9,009 nucleotides of DNA from the NCBI GenBank assembly GCA_017391465.1, contig JAFOYH010000067.1:1-9009 (forward strand), given 5' to 3'. Numbering within the stretch: position 1 is the first letter of the stretch; the number at the start of each line of letters is the position of its first letter. The translations under genes and the position numbers were made by a program. Under the pieces are notes generated by a model that was not told the origin of the DNA, searched no databases, and saw nothing but the letters and a program-made list of their open reading frames with translations. This document shows, piece after piece, positions 1-8,852 of this stretch. The stretch is from Lachnospiraceae bacterium. Lineage in GTDB: Bacteria > Bacillota_A > Clostridia > Lachnospirales > Lachnospiraceae.

Positions 1-729
1 CATCTCTTGAAACATGTAGCCAAACTTCTTGCAACGAATACAAATTATGCGACAATGATCTCTGCACCGAAGTATAAACGGAATAAGTTGAAATTTATTC
101 AACTTTCCAGAGTTGCTCAGAATCAACTTTTAGTGATTGTAATGCTTGAAGGAAATCGGATCAAGAATAAACTCATTGAAGTGGATGATTCGTTTGACGA
201 AGATGAAGTGGCTAAGTTGAATATTTTGCTTAATACATTTCTTCAGGGGTTAAATCTTCAGGAAATCAACATGGAACTGATTCATCAGATGAAGGCTCAG
301 GCTGAAGATTACAGTGAAATCATCAGTCATGTGATTGATGCCATAGCGATTCTTATTAAAGAAGAAGATGATCTTGAAATCTACACAAGCGGAACAACGA
401 ATCTTTTGAAGTATCCGGAACTTGGTGATAGGGAAAAAGCATCAGAACTTTTATACCTGATGGAAGAAAAACAGGCGTTGAGCGAGTTGATTGTTGATCC
501 GAAAGATTCGGAGGAAGGCACAAAGAATCCGATTCAGATATATATTGGTTCAGAAACACCAGTCAGCACCATGAGAGATTGCAGTGTAGTTACAGCGACC
601 TATGAACTTGGTGAAGGTTATCAGGGAAAGATTGGAATCATAGGTCCGAAGCGTATGGACTATAAAAAGGTTGTTGGTAATCTGCAGACGATGATGAATC
701 AGTTGGATGATATTTTTAAGAATAAGTAA
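1..729 (+). CDS. hrcA: Heat-inducible transcription repressor HrcA (5' end missing)
   Basis: HrcA represses class I heat-shock genes by binding the CIRCE inverted repeat; GroEL keeps it active. The reading frame is open from base 1, so the first in-frame TTG at position 7 is not the true start. 242 codons are visible; the family is usually about 340-350 residues, so roughly the first 100 residues, including the winged-helix DNA-binding domain, lie outside the window. What remains is the linker and the GAF-like dimerisation/effector domain. Family hallmarks are the stretch around GTTNLLKYPELGD (coding from about 391), IYIGSE (about 535-555), the MRDCSVV segment and the closing IGPKRMDY block (about 636-666). 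It ends 13 bp before grpE, as in many Firmicutes. It is partial only because of the window edge; no frameshift is seen. Confidence 0.95.
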   Translation, partial: HLLKHVAKLLATNTNYATMISAPKYKRNKLKFIQLSRVAQNQLLVIVMLEGNRIKNKLIEVDDSFDEDEVAKLNILLNTFLQGLNLQEINMELIHQMKAQAEDYSEIISHVIDAIAILIKEEDDLEIYTSGTTNLLKYPELGDREKASELLYLMEEKQALSELIVDPKDSEEGTKNPIQIYIGSETPVSTMRDCSVVTATYELGEGYQGKIGIIGPKRMDYKKVVGNLQTMMNQLDDIFKNK

Positions 730-730
730 G

Positions 731-736
731 AGGTGA
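731..736 (+). promoter_or_regulatory. Ribosome binding site that fixes the GTG start of grpE
   Basis: AGGTGA lies six bases before GTG 743. The nearest in-frame ATG (779, codon 13) has no comparable Shine-Dalgarno sequence, so the GTG start is preferred. Confidence 0.7.
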
Positions 737-742
737 TGTGCA

Positions 743-1384
743 GTGGCAGAACAGGAAAAAGATTTGAATGAAGGAATCATGACTGAAGAAGTTCAGGCAG
801 AAGATATAGAGAGTGTTGGAATGGAAGTTGAAACGGATACTCCTGAAGAAACAACAGAAGTTGAAGTTGAAACAGAAGAAGCTGAAACAGAAGCATCCGA
901 CGAAAAGAAAGAGAATAAAAAAGGTTTCTTTAATCGTGATAAGAAAGATAAAAAAGATGAAAAGATTGAAGAATTAAATGACCGTCTGATGCGTCAGATG
1001 GCGGAGTTCGAGAATTTCCGTAAACGTACAGAAAAAGAGAAATCTCAGATGTATACTGTTGGTGCAGCAGATGTCATCGAAAAACTGCTTCCGGTTGTTG
1101 ATAACTTTGAACGCGGTTTGGCAGCGATGACAGACGACGAAAAAACAACATCATTTGCTCAGGGGATGGAACTTGTTTACAAACAGTTAATGACAACTCT
1201 GACAGATATGGGTGTTACACCAATCGAAGCCGTTGGTGTGGAATTTAATCCGGATTTCCACAATGCAGTTATGCAGGCTCCAAGTGAAGAATACGAATCC
1301 GGCGTTGTTATTCAGGAATTACAGCGTGGATATGTATATAAAGAAAAAGTAATCCGTTACAGTATGGTAATGGTTGCTGAATAA
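743..1384 (+). CDS. grpE: Nucleotide exchange factor GrpE
   Basis: GrpE is the cytoplasmic cochaperone that drives ADP release from DnaK, and it acts as a homodimer. The start is GTG at 743, supported by AGGTGA at 731-736 about six bases upstream; nearby ATG and GTG triplets at 733-740 are out of frame. The 213-residue product has three parts. Residues 1-54 are very acidic and low in complexity (Glu/Thr/Val repeats, visible in the DNA as imperfect GTTGAAACAGAAG copies). Residues 55-74 are a lysine-rich patch. From about 75 follows the long dimer helix, including EFENFRKRTEKEK (88-100), and then the C-terminal beta domain, with GVEFNPDFHNAVMQ (165-178) and a final VIQELQRGYVYKEKVIRYSMV signature. 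The last domain is the DnaK contact in known GrpE structures. Expression is presumably co-regulated with hrcA. Confidence 0.97.
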   Translation: MAEQEKDLNEGIMTEEVQAEDIESVGMEVETDTPEETTEVEVETEEAETEASDEKKENKKGFFNRDKKDKKDEKIEELNDRLMRQMAEFENFRKRTEKEKSQMYTVGAADVIEKLLPVVDNFERGLAAMTDDEKTTSFAQGMELVYKQLMTTLTDMGVTPIEAVGVEFNPDFHNAVMQAPSEEYESGVVIQELQRGYVYKEKVIRYSMVMVAE

Positions 1385-1391
1385 AGGAATT

Positions 1392-1415
1392 GAAGTTTGG
1401 GTAAATCCAGACTTC
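1392..1415 (+). promoter_or_regulatory. Hairpin in the grpE-dnaK intergenic region
   Basis: GAAGTTTGG (1392-1400) pairs with CCAGACTTC (1407-1415) over nine base pairs, one of them a G-U wobble, around the six-base loop GTAAAT. It starts eight bases after the grpE stop codon. No run of T follows, so it does not look like a standard terminator. Inference: it may be a processing or 3'-end stabilising structure that separates the grpE message from the dnaK message. The rest of the 91-bp gap is A+T-rich, with no convincing promoter and no CIRCE element. Confidence 0.55.
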
Positions 1416-1461
1416 GTAATGTGTAAGTTAGAAATGTAAATTTTGATTAGATTCGATTTTT

Positions 1462-3329
<1,868 letters not shown>

Positions 3330-3352
3330 AATATACAGAGTTGATTATGTAA

Positions 3353-3403
3353 AAAGAGGTTGTTTTGGAGCCGGCATTTTGCCGGTTCCAAGGCGTCCTC
3401 TTT
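3353..3403 (+). promoter_or_regulatory. Long hairpin between dnaK and dnaJ (attenuator or processing signal)
   Basis: Bases 3353-3376 pair with 3380-3403 over 24 positions, with a single T-T mismatch (3360/3396), four G-U wobbles and a TTT loop. The core is the G+C-rich GGAGCCGGCA/TGCCGGTTCC (3367-3376 with 3380-3389), closed by an outer AAAGAGG/CCTCTTT. Only three T close the descending arm and CACTACG follows, so it is not a canonical strong terminator. It starts 23 bases after the dnaK stop and ends 29 bases before dnaJ. B. subtilis is known to have differential expression at this junction. Inference: this structure partly terminates transcription, or protects the dnaK 3' end, lowering dnaJ relative to dnaK. 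Confidence 0.75.
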
Positions 3404-3432
3404 CACTACGTTATATAAGAAGGTGACGGGAT

Positions 3433-4635
3433 ATGGCAGAAACAAAAAGAGATTATTATGAGGTCCTTGGTGTTTCCAAGTCTGCGACAGATGATGAGCT
3501 TAAAAAGGCTTATCGTAAGCTGGCGAAGAAATATCATCCGGACACGAATCCTGGAGATAAAGAAGCAGAAGCAAAATTTAAAGAGGCATCCGAAGCTTAT
3601 GCTGTATTAAGTGATGCAGATAAACGTCGTCAGTATGATCAGTTTGGACACGCAGCCTTTGAACAGGGTGGTGGCGGCCCAGGTGGATTCGGTGGATTTG
3701 ATTTCAGCGGAGATATGGGAGACATTTTTGGCGATATTTTTGGTGATTTCTTTGGTGGCGGACGCAGCCGCAGCCAGAGTTATAATGGCCCAATGCAGGG
3801 CGCAAATGTGCGTATTAATGTGCGCATTTCCTTTATGGAATCTATTTTTGGTGTGGATAAGAAATTTGAAATGAATATGAAAGACGAATGTCCACATTGC
3901 TTTGGTTCAGGGGCGAAACCTGGAACAAAACCGGAAACATGTACAAAGTGCGGCGGTAAAGGTCAGGTTGTTTATACACAGCAGTCTCTGTTTGGTATGG
4001 TACGTAACGTACAGCCTTGTCCGGACTGTCATGGTTCGGGTAAGATCATCCGTGAAAAATGTCCGGATTGCAGCGGTACAGGTTTTGTTAAGAATAAAAA
4101 GACAATTGAAGTGTCTATTCCAGCGGGTATTGATAACGGACAGAGTGTACGTATCCGTGGTAAAGGTGAACCTGGAACCAACGGCGGTTCTCGCGGTGAT
4201 TTACTTGTCAATGTTACTGTAGATCGTCATCCAATTTTCCGTCGTCAGGAGTACGATATCTATTCTACGATGTCCATTTCCTTTGCACAGGCGGCTCTTG
4301 GCGGTAATATCACGATCAAGACAGTGGATGGTGATGTGACAGAATACATCAAACCAGGTACACAGACAGACACACGTATTCGCTTAAAAGGCAAAGGTGT
4401 ACCTACAATTCGTAATAAAAACATTCGTGGCGATCATTATGTGACACTTGTTGTACAGGTTCCTGAAAGAATGACCGAAGAACAGAAGGATTTACTCCGC
4501 AAGTTCGATGAAGCTATGAATGGTGGTTCAACAGTAAACAGCCAGACATCTGGTTCGACACAGAGTGAAGAACCAAAGAAGAAAAAGAAGTTTTTTGATA
4601 AAGTCAAAGAAGCCTTTGACGACTTAGATGATTAA
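3433..4635 (+). CDS. dnaJ: Chaperone protein DnaJ (type I Hsp40)
   Basis: DnaJ delivers unfolded clients to DnaK and stimulates its ATPase. ATG 3433 is preceded by AAGGTGA (3420-3426). The 400-residue product has the full type I layout. It has a J domain (about 6-72) with the essential HPD triad at 35-37 and [10 protein letters not shown] at its end, a Gly/Phe-rich linker (about 77-110) with [11 protein letters not shown], and a zinc region with four CxxCxGxG repeats: CPHCFGSG (153-160), CTKCGGKG (170-177), CPDCHGSG (196-203) and CPDCSGTG (210-217). The C-terminal substrate-binding beta domains (about 220-350) include [10 protein letters not shown] and [17 protein letters not shown]. After about residue 364 comes a Ser/Thr-rich spacer and then a basic-to-acidic tail ([19 protein letters not shown]). 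It is separated from dnaK by a long hairpin and lies 15 bp before prmA. Confidence 0.99.
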   Translation: MAETKRDYYEVLGVSKSATDDELKKAYRKLAKKYHPDTNPGDKEAEAKFKEASEAYAVLSDADKRRQYDQFGHAAFEQGGGGPGGFGGFDFSGDMGDIFGDIFGDFFGGGRSRSQSYNGPMQGANVRINVRISFMESIFGVDKKFEMNMKDECPHCFGSGAKPGTKPETCTKCGGKGQVVYTQQSLFGMVRNVQPCPDCHGSGKIIREKCPDCSGTGFVKNKKTIEVSIPAGIDNGQSVRIRGKGEPGTNGGSRGDLLVNVTVDRHPIFRRQEYDIYSTMSISFAQAALGGNITIKTVDGDVTEYIKPGTQTDTRIRLKGKGVPTIRNKNIRGDHYVTLVVQVPERMTEEQKDLLRKFDEAMNGGSTVNSQTSGSTQSEEPKKKKKFFDKVKEAFDDLDD

Positions 4636-4650
4636 TGTGAGGATAAATTT

Positions 4651-5604
4651 ATGAAATGGAATAAATATCGTTTATCAACAACAACAGAAGCCGTTGATTT
4701 GATCAGCTACACATTGGCAGAGATGGGAATCGAAGGTATTGAAATTGAAGATAAAGTACCACTTTCTGAAGAGGATAAACAAAAGATGTTCATCGACCTT
4801 TTACCAGAATTAGATGAAGATGATGGTACAGCTTTTGTATCTTTTTATATTGAACCGGAAAAAGATCATGAAACAACATTGGAAGAAGTACTTGCGGCTG
4901 TGAAGGAACTGGCGGACTTTGTTGATATCGGTGAAGCCACAATTGAAAAAACACAGACCGAAGATATTGACTGGATGAACAACTGGAAAAAATACTGGAA
5001 GCCATTTTATGTGGATGAAAAGATTATGATTAAACCAACATGGGAAACTGTTGAAGATGTTCCGGAAGATACATTGGTTGTTGAAATTGATCCGGGTACA
5101 GCGTTTGGTACAGGAACACATCATACAACACGACTTTGTATCACACAGGTGAATAAGTTTATTCAGAAAGATATGAGTGTATTAGATGTTGGATGTGGCA
5201 GCGGTATTTTATCCATTATCGCATTACTTCTTGGAGCAAAAGAAGCAACTGCAACAGATCTTGATATTCTTGCAGTGAATGCATCTCTTGAAAATGCGGA
5301 AGTAAATGGCATCAATCCGGATGTATATACTGTACTTCAGGGAAATGTCATCACAGATGGCGAGTTCCGTCATCAGGTGGGCGAAAATAAATTTGACATG
5401 GTTGTTGCGAATATTTTCGCAGAGATCATTATCCCATTGAGTGATGTTGTCAAAGAAATGATGAAACCGGGCGCATTGTTTATTACTTCCGGTATTATTG
5501 ATGAAAGAGAAGAAGATGTAAGAGCAGCCCTTATTCGTAATGGATTCGAGATCATGGAAGTGACTCATTCCGGCGGCTGGGTATCCTTTACAGCAAAAGC
5601 CTGA
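4651..5604 (+). CDS. prmA: Ribosomal protein L11 methyltransferase PrmA
   Basis: PrmA uses S-adenosylmethionine to methylate lysines and the N-terminus of ribosomal protein L11. The start ATG 4651 has GAGGA (4639-4643) seven bases upstream. At 317 residues the length is normal. An N-terminal substrate-recognition domain (about 1-105) is followed by a linker with WMNNWKKYWKPF (108-119). The Rossmann methyltransferase domain carries the family motif DPGTAFGTGTHHTTRLC (147-163), SAM-binding motif I LDVGCGSGILSI (178-189), the acidic residue of motif II in TATDLD (200-205), and the PrmA-type active-site motif VVANIFAEIIIPL (251-263). It closes with HSGGWVSF. Its place directly behind dnaJ is the usual one in Firmicutes. 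It is very likely in the same transcript; no promoter is visible in the 15-bp gap. Confidence 0.98.
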   Translation: MKWNKYRLSTTTEAVDLISYTLAEMGIEGIEIEDKVPLSEEDKQKMFIDLLPELDEDDGTAFVSFYIEPEKDHETTLEEVLAAVKELADFVDIGEATIEKTQTEDIDWMNNWKKYWKPFYVDEKIMIKPTWETVEDVPEDTLVVEIDPGTAFGTGTHHTTRLCITQVNKFIQKDMSVLDVGCGSGILSIIALLLGAKEATATDLDILAVNASLENAEVNGINPDVYTVLQGNVITDGEFRHQVGENKFDMVVANIFAEIIIPLSDVVKEMMKPGALFITSGIIDEREEDVRAALIRNGFEIMEVTHSGGWVSFTAKA

Positions 5605-5628
5605 TCGTAAGGGGAATGGAGTCGTCAG

Positions 5629-6369
5629 ATGCCAAGATTTTTTGTAGACAGATCACAGGTTAAAGGTGAAGAAATCGTCATTCAGGGGAATGACGTCAAC
5701 CATATAAAAAATGTCCTCCGGATGCGTCCGGGGGATGAACTGTCTTTAAGTGACGGAGAAGGTATGGACTATTTTTGCAAAATTTTGTCCATTGAACGCG
5801 ACGAAGTGCGCGTAAATATTGAGAATTCCTGGAATTCTTATGTGGAACTTCCTGTAAAGATTTATTTATTTCAGGGACTTCCAAAGGGTGATAAGATGGA
5901 ATTGATCATCCAGAAAGCGGTTGAACTTGGGGTTTATGAGATTATTCCGGTTCGTACGAAACGTGTCATCGTGAAACTGGATGACAAAAAAGAATCAAAA
6001 AAGATTGCCAGATGGCAGCAGATTGCAGAGGGTGGTGCAAAACAGTCCGGACGTGGTCTCATTCCGGAAGTTAAGCCCGTGATGGGATTTGCAGAGGCGT
6101 TAAAATATGCAGGTTCTTTGGACGCGGCTTTGATTCCTTATGAAAAAGCCGAAGGTATTCAGAAAACGAGGTCGATCATTCACGATTTAAAAGGGAAAAA
6201 ATCTGTTGCGATTTTCATTGGACCAGAAGGTGGTTTTGATGAAAAAGAGGTGGAAGATGCTATGAACCAAGGTGTATTTCCAGTGACTTTGGGACGTCGT
6301 ATCCTTCGAACAGAAACAGCCGGACTGACCATGTTATCCATTTTGATGTTTGAATTTGAAGAGGAATAG
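5629..6369 (+). CDS. rsmE: 16S rRNA m3U1498 methyltransferase RsmE
   Basis: RsmE methylates N3 of U1498 (E. coli numbering) in 16S rRNA, within the decoding region of the 30S subunit. It belongs to the SPOUT (knotted) methyltransferases. The start ATG 5629 has GGAG (5618-5621) seven bases upstream and lies 24 bp after prmA. The 246-residue protein has an N-terminal PUA-like RNA-binding domain (about 1-70) containing the conserved HIKNVLRMRPGDE (25-37). The catalytic domain shows LPKGDKMELIIQKAVELGV (84-102), GGAKQSGRG (135-143), the SAM-site loop FIGPEGGF (196-203) and the knot motif LGRRILRTETAGL (221-233). All hallmark residues are present. The tail is acidic (FEFEEE), and its last codons contain the ribosome binding site of the next gene, so the two are probably translationally coupled. 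Confidence 0.97.
   Translation: MPRFFVDRSQVKGEEIVIQGNDVNHIKNVLRMRPGDELSLSDGEGMDYFCKILSIERDEVRVNIENSWNSYVELPVKIYLFQGLPKGDKMELIIQKAVELGVYEIIPVRTKRVIVKLDDKKESKKIARWQQIAEGGAKQSGRGLIPEVKPVMGFAEALKYAGSLDAALIPYEKAEGIQKTRSIIHDLKGKKSVAIFIGPEGGFDEKEVEDAMNQGVFPVTLGRRILRTETAGLTMLSILMFEFEEE
6358..6365 (+). promoter_or_regulatory. Ribosome binding site inside the rsmE 3' end; decides the desulfurase start
   Basis: GAAGAGGA overlaps the last codons of rsmE and lies five bases before ATG 6371. The upstream in-frame ATG at 6350, inside rsmE, would put this site within the coding region and add seven residues (MNLKRNS) ahead of the family's usual beginning. The start at 6371 is therefore preferred. Confidence 0.8.
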
Positions 6370-6370
6370 T

Positions 6371-7591
6371 ATGAAGATAAATTTGGGTCACAGTGCCATT
6401 GAAAAAGAAATTTATTTAGATAATGCGGCAACCACACAGGTGTATCCATCGGTGTGTGAAAAGATGGTTGAAGTCATGTCTCATGATTTTGGAAATCCAT
6501 CTTCTTTACATATGAAAGGCTTTACTGCTGAACAATATGTAAAAGATGCTAAGAAAAATATTGCATCGATTTTAAAAGTGGATGTAAAAGAGCTGGTATT
6601 TACATCTGGTGGAACAGAATCCAATAACATGGCGATCATTGGTGCAGCTATGGCGAATAAACGTCGTGGCAATCATCTGATCACAACCTCGATTGAACAT
6701 GCTTCTGTTTATAATCCGTTTATCTGGCTTGAAGAACAGGGATTTGAAGTGACCTATCTTCCAGTAGATCATCATGGTGTTGTAAAACTGGATGTATTGG
6801 AAGAAGCGCTTCGTGAAGATACGATCCTTGTTTCAGTCATGGCAGTAAATAATGAAATCGGCACGGTACAGCCTTTGGACGAGATCGGTGCTCTGATTAA
6901 AAAGAAAAATCCTGAGATTTTATTCCATGTGGATGCGATTCAGGGATTTGGTAAGATTGAGATATATCCAGCAAGACTTCATATTGATCTTTTATCTGTG
7001 AGCGGACATAAGCTTCATGGACCAAAAGGTGTTGGATTTTTATATATTCGTGACAAAGTCAAGGTAAAACCATTGATTTTGGGCGGTGGTCAGCAAAAAG
7101 ATATGCGTTCCGGCACAGAGAATGTTCCGGGAATTGTAGGCATTGGTGAAGCTGCCCGCTGTGTATTTGAAAATTTCTCTGAAAAACAGGAAAGATTATA
7201 TGAACTGAGAGAATATTTTGTGAGTCGTCTGGAACAGATGGATGGCGTCAAGGTGAACGGTTTTGCCCATCGCATATCTGACAGGAACTTACATCAGGGA
7301 TCGGCACCTCATGTCATCAGCGCAAGTTTTGAAAATATTCGTGCCGAAGTTCTGTTACATGCTTTGGAAGAGCGTGGAATTTATGTATCTTCCGGATCCG
7401 CATGTTCCTCCAATCATCCAGCTATTAGCGGAACATTGAAAGCGATTGGAGTGGAAAAGAAATATTTGGACGCGACAATTCGCTTTAGTCTGTGTTATGA
7501 TACTACAGAGGAAGAAGTGAATGGCTGTCTGGAAGTTTTGGAAGCCTTAGTTCCAATGCTTCGCAGATTTACACGAGGAGGAAGAAGATAA
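6371..7591 (+). CDS. Cysteine desulfurase, class I (NifS/IscS/NifZ family)
   Basis: This PLP enzyme removes sulfur from L-cysteine, giving alanine and an enzyme-bound persulfide. With start 6371 it has 406 residues, one base after the rsmE stop. Visible motifs are YLDNAATT (15-22), FGNPSSLH (40-47), FTSGGTESNN (77-86), His110 in the SIEH PLP-stacking motif, VNNEIGT (159-165), HVDAIQ with Asp188 and Gln191, the PLP lysine Lys214 in SGHKLHGPKG, RSGTENVPG (246-254), and the catalytic Cys345 in SSGSACSS, on the longer active-site loop of class I enzymes. Its stop overlaps the start of thiI, the same pairing as nifZ-thiI in Bacillus subtilis. The probable job is therefore sulfur supply for tRNA 4-thiouridine. 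A broader IscS role cannot be excluded. No iscU- or iscR-like gene is adjacent. Confidence 0.95.
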   Translation: MKINLGHSAIEKEIYLDNAATTQVYPSVCEKMVEVMSHDFGNPSSLHMKGFTAEQYVKDAKKNIASILKVDVKELVFTSGGTESNNMAIIGAAMANKRRGNHLITTSIEHASVYNPFIWLEEQGFEVTYLPVDHHGVVKLDVLEEALREDTILVSVMAVNNEIGTVQPLDEIGALIKKKNPEILFHVDAIQGFGKIEIYPARLHIDLLSVSGHKLHGPKGVGFLYIRDKVKVKPLILGGGQQKDMRSGTENVPGIVGIGEAARCVFENFSEKQERLYELREYFVSRLEQMDGVKVNGFAHRISDRNLHQGSAPHVISASFENIRAEVLLHALEERGIYVSSGSACSSNHPAISGTLKAIGVEKKYLDATIRFSLCYDTTEEEVNGCLEVLEALVPMLRRFTRGGRR

Positions 7592-8775
7592 TGTTTAAAG
7601 CGTTTTTGATAAAATATGGTGAGATTGGCATTAAAGGTAAAAACCGTTACATTTTTGAAGATGCTCTGATCAAACAGATTAAATATGCCATGAAAGACTG
7701 TGCTGCTTTTGATGTAACAAAACAGCAGGGACGTATCTATGTGCATATGTTGGAAGACTATGATTATGATCAGGTTGTAGCTGCACTGACACGTGTATTT
7801 GGTATTGTGGCAGTTTGCCCGGTGGTAATCTGTGACAATCCTGAGTGGGATAACTTAACAAAAGTGGTGGGAGATTACATTGAAAATGCGTATGAAACCC
7901 AGAATTTTACCTTTAAAGTGGAGTCCAGACGTGCGGATAAGAATTATCCAAAGAAATCTATGGAAATCAATGCAGGTATCGGTGAATATCTGTTAAATCG
8001 TTTTCCTGAAATTTCTGTAGATGTTCATAAACCGGATGTTCTTTTGAATATTGAAGTTCGCGAAAAAACATACATTTATTCCAAGAGCATTAAAGGTCCG
8101 GGGGGTATGCCGATTGGAACCAATGGTAAAGCTATGTTGCTTTTATCCGGTGGTATCGACAGTCCGGTTGCAGGCTATATGATTGCAAAACGTGGTGTTG
8201 TTATTGATGCTACTTATTTCCACGCGCCACCATATACAAGCGAACGTGCAAAACAGAAAGTTGTAGATCTTGCAAAAATCGTAGCAAGATATTCCGGTCC
8301 GATCAAATTAAACATTATTAATTTTACAGATATTCAGTTGGCTATTTATGAAAAATGTCCGCACGACGAATTAACAATTATTATGCGTCGTTACATGATG
8401 CGAATTGCTGAACGTATTGCAAAAGAAAGTGGTGCGTTGGGTTTGATTACAGGGGAAAGTATTGGTCAGGTGGCTAGTCAGACTATTCAGAGTCTTGCCG
8501 CAACCAATGCTGTATGTACATTGCCTGTATTCCGTCCAGTAATCGGATTTGATAAGAATGATATTGTTGAAATCTCTGAAAAGATTGGAGCATTTGAAAC
8601 ATCTATTTTACCATTTGAAGATTGCTGCACAATTTTCGTGGCAAAACATCCGGTTACAAAACCAAGTATTCGTGTGATCGAAAGATCTGAACATCATTTG
8701 TCAGATATTATTGATGATATGGTGGAAGAAGCCATTCAGACACGTGAAGTGATTATGTGTGAATCGGATATTTAA
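7591..8775 (+). CDS. thiI: tRNA 4-thiouridine synthetase ThiI, rhodanese-less form
   Basis: ThiI adenylates U8 of tRNA and inserts sulfur to make 4-thiouridine, which acts as a near-UV sensor; in some bacteria it also serves thiazole synthesis. ATG 7591 shares its A with the TAA of the desulfurase gene (one-base overlap), and AGGAGG lies at 7576-7581, nine bases upstream. At 394 residues it holds an N-terminal ferredoxin-like domain, a THUMP RNA-binding domain (about 60-165, with FKVESRRADKNYP at 108-120) and a PP-loop pyrophosphatase domain with SGGIDSPVAGY (186-196), GLITGESIGQVASQT (284-298) and a Cys-Cys pair in FEDCCTIFVAKHP (342-354). It lacks the C-terminal rhodanese domain of the E. 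coli enzyme (482 residues), so the persulfide probably comes straight from the neighbouring desulfurase. It is the last gene of the run. Confidence 0.98.
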   Translation: MFKAFLIKYGEIGIKGKNRYIFEDALIKQIKYAMKDCAAFDVTKQQGRIYVHMLEDYDYDQVVAALTRVFGIVAVCPVVICDNPEWDNLTKVVGDYIENAYETQNFTFKVESRRADKNYPKKSMEINAGIGEYLLNRFPEISVDVHKPDVLLNIEVREKTYIYSKSIKGPGGMPIGTNGKAMLLLSGGIDSPVAGYMIAKRGVVIDATYFHAPPYTSERAKQKVVDLAKIVARYSGPIKLNIINFTDIQLAIYEKCPHDELTIIMRRYMMRIAERIAKESGALGLITGESIGQVASQTIQSLAATNAVCTLPVFRPVIGFDKNDIVEISEKIGAFETSILPFEDCCTIFVAKHPVTKPSIRVIERSEHHLSDIIDDMVEEAIQTREVIMCESDI

Positions 8776-8814
8776 ATTCGAACGGAAACAGTGAGCGATA
8801 AAAAGATTGGTGAT

Positions 8815-8843
8815 AAAAAAGGGTATCTCGATTGAGATACCCT
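8815..8843. terminator. Bidirectional intrinsic terminator between thiI and the HPr-like gene
   Basis: AGGGTATCTC (8820-8829) and GAGATACCCT (8834-8843) form a perfect ten-base-pair stem with the four-base loop GATT. Read on the - strand, the stem runs straight into six T (complement of A at 8815-8820), a textbook terminator for the HPr-like gene, whose stop codon lies ten bases away. Read on the + strand, the tail is AATGCTTTATTATT, looser but still T-rich, so the same repeat probably also ends the hrcA-thiI transcript 44 bases after thiI. Confidence 0.88.
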
Positions 8844-8852
8844 AATGCTTTA

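Noticed and set aside
860..900. Short imperfect repeats of GTTGAAACAGAAG in grpE
   Set aside because: They reflect the low-complexity acidic N-terminus that is common in GrpE, not a separate repeat element.
1402..1413. 12-base match TAAATCCAGACT shared by the grpE-dnaK hairpin and the HPr-like gene (8934-8945)
   Set aside because: One or two exact 12-base matches are expected by chance among all pairs of positions in 9 kb, and one copy is coding sequence.
3404..3432. TATATA before dnaJ as a -10 box
   Set aside because: The region 16-18 bases upstream falls in the hairpin arm and has no TTGACA-like hexamer.
5714..5735. G+C-rich hairpin near the start of rsmE
   Set aside because: It encodes the conserved VLRMRPGD segment, so the sequence is explained by the protein. 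No T-run follows.
5822..5838. Perfect palindrome AGAATTCC-T-GGAATTCT inside rsmE
   Set aside because: It lies in a coding segment (ENSWNS). An 8+8 palindrome with a short spacer is expected about once by chance in a window this size. No regulator can be named.
6350..6370. Longer desulfurase start at ATG 6350 overlapping rsmE
   Set aside because: The ribosome binding site lies between it and ATG 6371, and the extra residues are simply rsmE sequence read in another frame.
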